Assembly (NCBI GenBank): GCA_946497265.1
Contig: CAMMKL010000154.1
Location: 1-5,445 of the forward strand
Direction: 5' to 3'
Length of the DNA stretch: 5,445 nt
Origin: an uncultured Clostridia bacterium
GTDB taxonomy: Bacteria > Bacillota > Clostridia > Oscillospirales > Acutalibacteraceae
Under the pieces are notes generated by a model. The model was not told where the DNA came from, ran no database searches, and was given only the letters and a program-made list of their open reading frames with translations. Made by a program: the position numbers and the translations under genes. The stretch's first letter is position 1. The number at the start of each line of letters is the position of its first letter. Below, one piece after another: positions 1 through 5,445 of this stretch.

Positions 1-1137
1 GACATTGCTAGCATCTTAGTGGATTCCGTGCTGGCCGCCGCCAAAAGCGAAGGCTTTTCGTTACGCGATCGTGACGTAATCGCCGTCACCGAAGCTGTCG
101 TAGCCCGTGCGCAAGGGAACTATGCAAGCATTCAGCAAATCTCCAAGGATGTAAGCGCCAAGTTTGGAACAGACACTGTGGGCGTACTGTTCCCCATCCT
201 AAGCCGCAACCGCTTTGCCATCTGCTTAAAGGGCATCGCTATGGGTTGCAAGAAAATCGTCCTGATGTTAAGCTATCCGTCCGATGAGGTAGGCAACCAT
301 TTGATTTCCCCCGACGATCTCGATGAATCGGGTGTTAATCCCTGGAGCGACGTGCTCTCCGAAGAGCAGTATCGTAAATTATTCGGCTATAAGAAGCATA
401 CCTTTACCGGTGTGGATTATGTGGAATATTATAAAAACCTGATCCAAGATTGCGGCGCGGAGGTGGAGATTATATTTGCCAACAATCCCAAGGCAATCCT
501 GGATTATACAAAAAGCGTACTCAACTGCGACATCCATACCCGCAAGCGCACCAAAAAAATTCTGAAAGCGGCCGGTGCGGAAAAAGTATATTCTCTAGAT
601 GAAATTTTGACCGAGAGCATCGACGGCAGCGGTTACAATTCACAGTACGGCCTGCTTGGTTCCAATAAAGCGACGGAAGAAACCGTAAAGCTTTTCCCCA
701 TCCACTGCGAAGAGGTGGTAACCCGGATTCACGCTTCTATTTTGGAGAAAACCGGAAAACATGTGGAAGTCATGGTATATGGCGACGGTGCGTTTAAAGA
801 TCCGGTAGGTAAAATATGGGAGCTGGCGGATCCGGTGGTTTCGCCCGCCTATACCCCCGGCCTGGAAGGTACACCCAACGAGGTAAAGCTGAAATATTTG
901 GCCGACAATGACTTTGCCGACCTGTCCGGCGACGACCTGAAAGCTGCCATCTCCAAGTATATTAAGGATAAAGATGCCAAGGCAGAAAGCCTGACGGGCA
1001 ACATGGTTTCGCAGGGAACTACCCCCAGAAGGCTGACCGACCTGATCGGTTCTTTGGCCGACCTGACATCGGGCAGCGGCGACAAAGGTACCCCCATCAT
1101 TCTTATCCAGGGTTACTTTGATAACTACACCAAATAA
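1..1137 (+). CDS. CofE-like (coenzyme F420-0:L-glutamate ligase-like) protein, 5' end missing
   Basis: The frame is open from base 1 (codons for DIASIL precede the GTG at 19), so the true start lies upstream; 378 codons are visible and probably only some 20-30 residues are missing. The GTG at 19 is an internal valine, not a start. The protein resembles the CofE/FbiB N-terminal fold family, whose characterised members add glutamate to coenzyme F420-0 using GTP. Blocks that point to this family are RDRDVIAVTEAVVARAQGN (bases 64-120), FPILSRNRFAICLKGIA (about 193-243), YGDGAFKDP (about 778-804) and the glycine-rich C-terminal part with TDLIGSLADLTSGSGDKG and a GYFDNYTK tail. Such proteins are common in clostridia that are not known to make F420, so the true substrate is unknown and a ligase name would overstate it. 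No signal peptide or membrane segment is seen in the visible part. The gene stands alone before a terminator, so it is not part of the polyphosphate operon downstream. Confidence 0.85.
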   Translation, partial: DIASILVDSVLAAAKSEGFSLRDRDVIAVTEAVVARAQGNYASIQQISKDVSAKFGTDTVGVLFPILSRNRFAICLKGIAMGCKKIVLMLSYPSDEVGNHLISPDDLDESGVNPWSDVLSEEQYRKLFGYKKHTFTGVDYVEYYKNLIQDCGAEVEIIFANNPKAILDYTKSVLNCDIHTRKRTKKILKAAGAEKVYSLDEILTESIDGSGYNSQYGLLGSNKATEETVKLFPIHCEEVVTRIHASILEKTGKHVEVMVYGDGAFKDPVGKIWELADPVVSPAYTPGLEGTPNEVKLKYLADNDFADLSGDDLKAAISKYIKDKDAKAESLTGNMVSQGTTPRRLTDLIGSLADLTSGSGDKGTPIILIQGYFDNYTK

Positions 1138-1151
1138 TCATGCCAAACAGC

Positions 1152-1190
1152 AGGCAGGAAGGGCAAAAATGGTTCCTTCCTGCCTTTTTC
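1152..1190 (+). terminator. Intrinsic terminator of the CofE-like gene
   Basis: A perfect 10-bp stem is formed by GGCAGGAAGG (1153-1162) and CCTTCCTGCC (1175-1184), extendable by A1152-T1185. It has a 12-base loop and is followed directly by five T residues (1185-1189). It starts 15 bases after the TAA stop. There is no A-run on the 5' side, so it is expected to work on the + strand only. Confidence 0.93.
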
Positions 1191-1204
1191 TATCGGATAA
1201 CTAC

Positions 1205-1233
1205 TAGGATCACAGGAAAAAATGTGGTAAAAT
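1205..1233 (+). promoter_or_regulatory. Possible upstream promoter with extended -10
   Basis: TGGTAAAAT at 1225-1233 fits an extended -10 element (TGn plus TAAAAT). The base stretch 17 bases before it, TAGGAT (1205-1210), is a poor -35 with three of six matches. If used, it would give a leader of more than 200 bases before the ppx homologue. It is weaker than the site at 1372-1400. Confidence 0.3.
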
Positions 1234-1334
1234 AAATAGAAAGCTTATAAACCCCTCTTCGCCGCGACACCGTTCTTCCCGCGTTACATTCAGGACCGTG
1301 CCAGGATGAAACTGTAAAAGCAAACCCGTGACTC

Positions 1335-1377
1335 ATATTTTAACTTTTGTAACTCTTTTTTACGTATATTTTTAACA
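1335..1377 (+). promoter_or_regulatory. AT-rich tract with TTAAC-like elements before the ppx promoter
   Basis: This stretch is nearly all A and T and carries several loosely similar elements on one strand: TTTAAC (1339-1344), TTGTAAC (1347-1353), TTTTAC (1358-1363) and TTTAACA (1371-1377). It lies just upstream of and overlaps the predicted -35. It could be an UP-like element that strengthens the promoter, or a binding site for a regulator. Gram-positive PhoP sites use TTAACA-like repeats at 11-base steps; here the steps are irregular, so the match is only suggestive. Confidence 0.25.
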
Positions 1378-1400
1378 TCTGTCCGCTATCCTGATAAAAA
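1372..1400 (+). promoter_or_regulatory. Predicted sigma-A-type promoter of the ppx-ppk1 unit
   Basis: TTAACA (1372-1377, five of six matches to TTGACA) is followed after exactly 17 bases by TAAAAA (1395-1400, four of six matches to TATAAT), which is preceded by an extended -10 TG at 1392-1393. A start site near 1407 would give a leader of about 50 bases to the GTG start. The AT-rich tract upstream would help polymerase binding. Confidence 0.55.
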
Positions 1401-1406
1401 CCTTAA

Positions 1407-1432
1407 CAGCCGGCATAGCATATTTTCGGCTG
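1407..1432 (+). other. Small inverted repeat in the ppx leader
   Basis: CAGCCG (1407-1412) and CGGCTG (1427-1432) form a perfect 6-bp inverted repeat around a 14-base AT-leaning loop. It would sit at the very 5' end of a transcript from the predicted promoter and end 13 bases before the Shine-Dalgarno sequence. It has no T-run, so it is not a terminator. It may stabilise the mRNA end or be chance. Confidence 0.3.
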
Positions 1433-1445
1433 ATACACTAAAGAA

Positions 1446-1451
1446 AGGTGA
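1446..1451 (+). promoter_or_regulatory. Ribosome binding site of the ppx homologue
   Basis: AGGTGA matches the 3' half of the consensus AAGGAGGTGA and ends six bases before a GTG codon at 1458. This decides the GTG as the start; no in-frame ATG occurs until after the first phosphate-binding motif. Confidence 0.8.
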
Positions 1452-1457
1452 GTAACA

Positions 1458-3011
1458 GTGAATAAAAAGAAAAACGGCAAAACGGTTGCCGTCATCGACA
1501 TCGGCTCCAACATGGTAAAAATGCGGGTTGCTCAACTGCAAAACGGCGTAATCTGTGACATTGACCGGCTGGAATATCCCATCCGGCTGGGACACGAAGT
1601 GTTTCACGACGGCAAAATAAGCTTTGAAAGCCTGCGGGAGCTTTCCGGCATCCTTCGCGGCTACTCGCAGGTTATGATGGAATACGGCGTTTCCCAATAC
1701 AAAATAGTAGCCACCACGGTATTCCGGGAAGCGCTCAACCGCGCCTATATCGTAGACCAGCTCAAAGTGCAGAACGATATGAACGTAGAAGTACTGGAAG
1801 ACGAACAGGAAAAAACTTTAATTTATTCTGAAATAATAAAAAAGCTTTTGGAGGAAAACCTTCCCGAATTGAACGAAGCCCTGATTTCCTACATCGGAAC
1901 CGGCAGCCTCGGCGTCGCTTTGTATCACAAAGGGGGAATCGTTTTTTCTCAAAACATCCCGGTTGGGTCGCTTAAGCTGCATGATATGCTCAGCGGCTTG
2001 CAGGATGAGGGCACCGATTTTGCCACGGTACTGGATGAATATCTGGACGGCGTCATGGGTCGCATCGCATTGCCGATGGCGAATAAAAAAACGGAATATC
2101 TGATCATCACCGGCAACGAAATGGAACTCATTGCCCAAATCTGTAAGGTCCCTATGGTAAACGGACGTTATGCGATAGAGGCCCGCGCTTTAAACCGCCT
2201 TTATACCCAACTGAATAAATATTCTACAGAGCACATCAGTAAATTGTACGGCATCACGGCCCAGCAGGCGGAAATTTTATATTCGGCCCTTGCCATTTAC
2301 ACCCATATACTCCGTTTAACCTGCGCCGACCACGTGCTGTGCCCAAAGTTGGAATTATGGGATGCCATTATGCGCCAGCTTCTGGTTCCGAAAAGCAAAG
2401 GGGAATACGACGAGCAGGTGCGCCAAAATGCCATTACCTGCGCAATGACCCTGGCCTCGCATTTTAACGGGGACGAAAAGCACATCCGTGCTGTCCGGGA
2501 ATACGCCTGCGCTATTTTCGACCGCATGAAAAAGATCCATGGCTTATCCAGCAAGCGCCGCCTGCTCTTGGAATTGGCTTGCATCCTGCACGAAGCAGGG
2601 TATTACGTCAATTCCAAACATCACTTGCGCGCCACTTTCGACCTTCTGCGCAATACCGGATTATATGGCATCACAGAGGAGGAAGTCCTTTTGGTGGCTC
2701 ATATTGCCAGCTTCACCGATTTTTTTTCTTCCGGGGCATCGAGCCTTTCATATCCCAGCCTTTCGGAGAAAAACAAGCTGGTGGTTTCCAAACTGGTGGC
2801 AATTTTCCAACTGGCCAACGCGCTCGACAAATCCAGTAAACAAAAGCTGCAGTCGATTCGCATCCGCCTGAACGAAAACACACTGAATATTACCGGCGTC
2901 AGCGACCAAAACGTCACGCTGGAACGTTGGGCGTTTCGCGAATGCGCGCCGTTTTTTGAAGAAGTGTTCGGCATCAAACCCCAGTTTTCGATGAAATCGC
3001 TGCTGTTTTGA
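1458..3011 (+). CDS. ppx: Ppx/GppA-family protein with altered active-site motifs
   Basis: At 517 residues the protein matches the full length of exopolyphosphatases such as E. coli Ppx. These are cytosolic ASKHA-fold enzymes that release Pi from polyphosphate, with an HD-like C-terminal domain. Visible: first phosphate loop DIGSN (14-18), VATTVFREALN (84-94), Glu118 in QEKTLIY aligning with the catalytic Glu121 of E. coli, second loop YIGTGSLG (145-152), ITGNEMELIA (217-226), and the HD-like domain from about 320. Several hallmark residues differ. The second loop is normally DIGGGSTE, so the acidic residues aligning with E. coli Asp143 and Glu150 are Tyr145 and Gly152 here. The usual Ser after DIGSN is Met19. 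In the HD-like domain HD is His378-Glu379, and the late ARYHR-type His is Thr420. The fold is certain; exopolyphosphatase or pppGpp phosphatase activity is doubtful. Its stop overlaps the approach to the ppk1 ribosome binding site, so the pair is probably cotranscribed. A sensor or PPK1-modulating role is an inference. Confidence 0.88.
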   Translation: MNKKKNGKTVAVIDIGSNMVKMRVAQLQNGVICDIDRLEYPIRLGHEVFHDGKISFESLRELSGILRGYSQVMMEYGVSQYKIVATTVFREALNRAYIVDQLKVQNDMNVEVLEDEQEKTLIYSEIIKKLLEENLPELNEALISYIGTGSLGVALYHKGGIVFSQNIPVGSLKLHDMLSGLQDEGTDFATVLDEYLDGVMGRIALPMANKKTEYLIITGNEMELIAQICKVPMVNGRYAIEARALNRLYTQLNKYSTEHISKLYGITAQQAEILYSALAIYTHILRLTCADHVLCPKLELWDAIMRQLLVPKSKGEYDEQVRQNAITCAMTLASHFNGDEKHIRAVREYACAIFDRMKKIHGLSSKRRLLLELACILHEAGYYVNSKHHLRATFDLLRNTGLYGITEEEVLLVAHIASFTDFFSSGASSLSYPSLSEKNKLVVSKLVAIFQLANALDKSSKQKLQSIRIRLNENTLNITGVSDQNVTLERWAFRECAPFFEEVFGIKPQFSMKSLLF

Positions 3012-3024
3012 AAGGAGAGTGAGG
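3012..3024 (+). promoter_or_regulatory. Ribosome binding site of ppk1
   Basis: AAGGAG (3012-3017) starts on the base after the ppx stop codon and ends 11 bases before the ATG at 3029. A second purine block, GAGG (3021-3024), lies four bases before the ATG. The tight placement suggests translation of ppk1 is coupled to that of the ppx homologue. Confidence 0.75.
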
Positions 3025-3028
3025 ATAG

Positions 3029-5134
3029 ATGAGTAAAACGACAAAAATCCCTTATAACAACCGGGAACTGAGCTGGATGGATTTTAACTTCCGCGTATTG
3101 GAAGAAGCAATGGAAAAGGATAATCCTATTATGGAACGGGTTAATTTCCTTTCTATCACTGCGTCGAACTTGGATGAATTTTTTATGGTGCGCGTCGCAG
3201 GAGTGATGGAGCAGATCCATTCCAAATACAACAAACCGGACGCCTCAGGCCTTACGCCCCAAGAGCTGATGGGTCTGCTGAACGAGAAAATACATGTTTT
3301 TACCGAAAAGCAATATTCCTGCCTGCACCGCTCCATAATCCCTGCTTTAAAACGGAATAATATCTCTTTTTTAACCGTAGAGGATCTGGATAAAAAGCAG
3401 GAAAAGCACATCGCCGATTATTTTGAAAAGGTGCTCTTCCCTGTTTTGACGCCGATGGCGGTGGATCGCAGCCGGCCCTTTCCCCTATTGGCAAACAAAA
3501 GCCTGAACATCGCCGTCCGTTTGAAGAAAGAGGAAGAATCCTATTTTGCCGTAGTGCAGGTACCAGCGATCCTGCCCCGTTTCCTGGAGCTTCCCTGCGA
3601 GGGAGGCCGCGCTTTCATTCTTCTGGAAAATATTATCATCGATAAGCTGTCGGAACTTTTTGAACTTCACGAAATCGAAGCTTACTGCCCCTTCCGCGTC
3701 ACCCGGAATTCCGATCTCGATATCGACGAGGAATCGGAAGATCTGATGCTCGCCATTGAAAAATCCATCAAAAAGCGCAAACGCGGCCGTCCGGTTCGGC
3801 TGGAAATCCTACAGAAGTGCGATAAAGAAACCAAGGAATTCCTGATTGAAATGCTGGATGTAGGAAAACGGGAAATCTATGAACTCAGCGGCCCCATCGA
3901 CCTGACCTTTTTTTCCAAATTTTGTGGAGTAAACGGCTTTGAATCCTACCGCTTCGCCCCCATACGTCCGGTCGATCCCCCCGCCGACTTCTGGGGATAC
4001 GACGATATGTTTGAGGCGATTCGGGAAAAAGACCGCTTGGTACATCATCCCTATGAAAGTTTTAACGCCGTAGTGCGCTTTGTCCAAGCCGCCGCTGACG
4101 ACCCCGATGTTCTTGCCATCAAGCAGACACTCTATCGTGTCAGTGGAAACTCCCCTATTATCGCCGCCTTGATCCGCGCTGCTGAAAACGGAAAACAGGT
4201 TACCGTTTTGGTGGAGCTGAAGGCCCGTTTTGACGAAGAAAACAATATCCTTTGGGCCAGAAAGCTGGAACACGCCGGTTGCCATGTTATTTACGGCCTG
4301 TCCGGTTTAAAAACCCATTGCAAAATCCTATTGGTTGTCCGCAGGGAGGAAGGCGGCATCCGCCGTTACCTCCACTTGGGAACCGGCAACTACAACGATT
4401 CGACCGCCCGTTTTTATACCGACATCGGCATGTTCACCTGCCGGGAGCTGTTCGGCGTAGACGCCTCTTCCCTGTTCAACGTGCTTACCGGCTACTCCCG
4501 CCCGCCGGAATACAACCGTATGATCGTCGCGCCGCGTGGGATGCGCACATTCTTTGAGGAAATGATCCAAAGGGAAACGGAAAACGCCCAAAAAGGCCTT
4601 CCCAGCAGGATCATCGCCAAGGTGAATTCCTTGGTAGACCCTGCTATCATTGCCTTGCTTTACGAGGCTTCGCAGGCGGGGGTTGAAATCAAACTGATTG
4701 TACGCGGCATCTGCTGTCTGATTCCCGGATTGGAGGGCATCAGTGAGAACATCACCGTACACAGCATCGTAGGACAATTATTGGAACACAGCCGTATTTT
4801 CCAGTTTGAAAACGGCGGGAATCCCAAAATATACATGGGCAGCGCCGACTGGATGCCCCGTAACCTTGACCGGCGCGTGGAGCTTGTTTTCCCTATCGAA
4901 GACGAAGACCTGCGCCAGCGCGCTTTCTCCATTTTGGATTTGCTGCTCAGCGATACGGTCAATGCCCGTATGCAGCTGCCCGACACCTCCTACGTTCACA
5001 TCGATAAGCGCGGAAAGCCGGTGATCAACTGCCAGCTGGAATTTGCCCGCTTGGCGCGGGAGGCGCGAAAAGCCAAGGAAGTACCGGATGAGGATCTCCC
5101 CTATAAACCGTTAAGAAATCCGGAAGCGGAATAA
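3029..5134 (+). CDS. ppk1: Polyphosphate kinase 1 (PPK1)
   Basis: PPK1 reversibly moves the terminal phosphate of ATP onto inorganic polyphosphate through a phosphohistidine. At 701 residues it is a normal full length. By comparison with E. coli PPK1 the layout is an N domain (about 1-105), a head domain (about 106-316), C1 (about 317-497) and C2 (about 498-682), then a short charged tail. Landmarks are NRELSWMDFN (11-20), NLDEFFMVRV (47-56, with Asn47 matching an ATP-contacting Asn), Arg370 in QTLYR and Arg400 in ELKARFDE (matching E. coli Arg375 and Arg405), the phosphorylated His430 in LKTHCK (matching His435), His449 in YLHLGTGNYN (matching His454), His587 in LEHSRIF (matching His592) and SADWMPRNLDRRVE (605-618). 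All these residues are present, so the enzyme should be active. It lies 17 bases after the ppx homologue and 29 before a phosphofructokinase gene. No signal peptide is seen; family members are cytosolic or membrane-associated. Confidence 0.98.
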   Translation: MSKTTKIPYNNRELSWMDFNFRVLEEAMEKDNPIMERVNFLSITASNLDEFFMVRVAGVMEQIHSKYNKPDASGLTPQELMGLLNEKIHVFTEKQYSCLHRSIIPALKRNNISFLTVEDLDKKQEKHIADYFEKVLFPVLTPMAVDRSRPFPLLANKSLNIAVRLKKEEESYFAVVQVPAILPRFLELPCEGGRAFILLENIIIDKLSELFELHEIEAYCPFRVTRNSDLDIDEESEDLMLAIEKSIKKRKRGRPVRLEILQKCDKETKEFLIEMLDVGKREIYELSGPIDLTFFSKFCGVNGFESYRFAPIRPVDPPADFWGYDDMFEAIREKDRLVHHPYESFNAVVRFVQAAADDPDVLAIKQTLYRVSGNSPIIAALIRAAENGKQVTVLVELKARFDEENNILWARKLEHAGCHVIYGLSGLKTHCKILLVVRREEGGIRRYLHLGTGNYNDSTARFYTDIGMFTCRELFGVDASSLFNVLTGYSRPPEYNRMIVAPRGMRTFFEEMIQRETENAQKGLPSRIIAKVNSLVDPAIIALLYEASQAGVEIKLIVRGICCLIPGLEGISENITVHSIVGQLLEHSRIFQFENGGNPKIYMGSADWMPRNLDRRVELVFPIEDEDLRQRAFSILDLLLSDTVNARMQLPDTSYVHIDKRGKPVINCQLEFARLAREARKAKEVPDEDLPYKPLRNPEAE

Positions 5135-5145
5135 AATTAAAGTAA

Positions 5146-5157
5146 GAGAAAGAGTGA
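5146..5157 (+). promoter_or_regulatory. Weak ribosome binding site of the phosphofructokinase gene
   Basis: The 29-base gap after ppk1 holds no hairpin or T-run, only a purine-rich run (GAGAAAGAGTGA). GAGTGA ends six bases before the ATG at 5164. An in-frame ATG at 5158 would leave no spacing, and an in-frame TGA at 5155 closes the frame further upstream, which favours 5164. Confidence 0.5.
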
Positions 5158-5163
5158 ATGAGT

Positions 5164-5445
5164 ATGAAACGAATTGGATTGTTGACAAGCGGCGGAGACT
5201 GCCAAGGATTAAACGCTGCGCTGCACGGCGTAGCAAAGGCTCTTTACGAAGCCTACGACGAAGACAACATTGAAATTTACGGTATTTCAGACGGTTACCG
5301 AGGTCTAATCAATGGAGAATACCGCCTGATGAAAAGGGAGGATTTTTCCGGCATTTTATGCCGCGGAGGCACCATTCTGGGCACTTCCCGCCAGCCGTTT
5401 AAACTGATGCGCGTTGTGGATGAAAACAGTGTAGATAAGGTTAAG
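5164..5445 (+). CDS. pfkA: 6-phosphofructokinase, 3' end missing
   Basis: The first 94 codons of a phosphofructokinase, which phosphorylates fructose 6-phosphate to fructose 1,6-bisphosphate in the cytosol; the rest lies beyond the window. The N-terminus MKRIGLLTSGGDCQGLNAA carries the nucleotide- or PPi-binding loop TSGGDC (8-13, with Gly11 as in E. coli Pfk) followed by QGLN. DGYRGLING (43-51) and GGTILGTSRQPF (68-79) are family hallmarks, with Arg76 in the loop that holds Arg72 in E. coli. The start is chosen at 5164 for spacing and because the family begins MKRIG; ATG 5158 would add only two residues. The residues that decide between ATP and PPi as donor (near position 104 in E. coli numbering) are outside the window, so the donor cannot be called. 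It follows ppk1 with no terminator, so it may be read from the same promoter. Confidence 0.94.
   Translation, partial: MKRIGLLTSGGDCQGLNAALHGVAKALYEAYDEDNIEIYGISDGYRGLINGEYRLMKREDFSGILCRGGTILGTSRQPFKLMRVVDENSVDKVK

Larger units (their letters stand above)
1138..1457. other. Intergenic region between the CofE-like gene and the ppx homologue
   Basis: This 320-base stretch has no credible coding sequence on either strand; the only + strand ATG frames are a dozen codons or fewer. It holds, in order, an intrinsic terminator for the upstream gene, a possible extended -10 element near 1225-1233, a mixed-composition stretch (about 1250-1330) in which I see no gene or strong fold, an AT-rich tract (1335-1377), a plausible promoter (1372-1400), a small hairpin (1407-1432) and the ribosome binding site of the next gene. 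I did not recognise any known riboswitch or small RNA. Confidence 0.8.

Noticed and set aside
19..21. GTG as the start codon of the first gene
   Set aside because: The frame stays open to base 1 with family-like residues before it and no ribosome binding site fits, so the gene is cut by the window edge.
2720..2727. Run of eight T residues within the ppx homologue, a possible slippage or frameshift site
   Set aside because: The reading frame continues through it as DFFSS with Ppx-like sequence on both sides, and the other frames give no family-like extension, so no frameshift is needed.
2699..3220. 173-codon open frame on the - strand across the ppx/ppk1 junction
   Set aside because: It lies antisense to two well-supported genes, its protein resembles no family I know, and it covers the ppk1 start and its ribosome binding site.
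3767..3808. AT-hook-like KRGRP motif in PPK1 (residues 251-255)
   Set aside because: Basic residues followed by VRLE are a normal conserved block of the PPK1 head domain, so a DNA-binding role is not supported.
3809..4285. 158-codon open frame on the - strand inside ppk1
   Set aside because: It is fully antisense to the conserved core of PPK1; the length follows from the codon pattern of the + strand gene.
4328..4777. 149-codon open frame on the - strand inside ppk1
   Set aside because: It is antisense to the catalytic C1/C2 region of PPK1 and has no family features of its own.
5135..5163. Terminator or separate promoter between ppk1 and the phosphofructokinase gene
   Set aside because: The 29-base gap has no inverted repeat with a T-run and is too short to hold a full promoter; one inside the end of ppk1 cannot be excluded.

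Overview
The window reads as ordinary chromosome from an anaerobic Firmicute, most likely a clostridial lineage such as Oscillospirales. This rests on the protein sequences, on AGGTGA/AAGGAG-type ribosome binding sites, on low-spacer sigma-A-like signals and on roughly balanced base composition. The assignment to order is an inference from remembered family resemblance, not from a search. All genes lie on the + strand.

Layout: (1) Bases 1-1137 hold the 3' part of a gene for a coenzyme F420-0:L-glutamate ligase-like (CofE-like) protein whose start lies before the window. It ends at a clear intrinsic terminator (1152-1190). (2) A 320-base intergenic stretch (1138-1457) follows, with an AT-rich tract and a plausible promoter (TTAACA, 17 bases, TGATAAAAA) about 50 bases before the next gene. 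(3) A Ppx/GppA-family gene (1458-3011) and (4) a complete polyphosphate kinase gene, ppk1 (3029-5134), are separated by 17 bases. (5) The first 94 codons of a 6-phosphofructokinase gene (5164-5445, running off the edge) start 29 bases after ppk1, with no terminator visible between them.

The three downstream genes look like one transcription unit joining polyphosphate metabolism to upper glycolysis. PPK1 moves the terminal phosphate of ATP onto polyphosphate. The Ppx homologue would be expected to hydrolyse polyphosphate to Pi. Phosphofructokinase commits sugar phosphate to glycolysis and uses ATP or PPi.

The most notable point is that the Ppx homologue has lost key acidic residues. The second phosphate-binding motif, normally DIGGGSTE, reads YIGTGSLG, and the HD-like C-terminal domain has also lost some of its histidines and its aspartate. 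PPK1 next to it keeps every catalytic residue I checked. The Ppx homologue may therefore be a non-hydrolysing polyphosphate or nucleotide sensor, or a modulator of PPK1. I saw no mobile element, CRISPR array, tRNA or rRNA, and no strong sign of a wholly new system.
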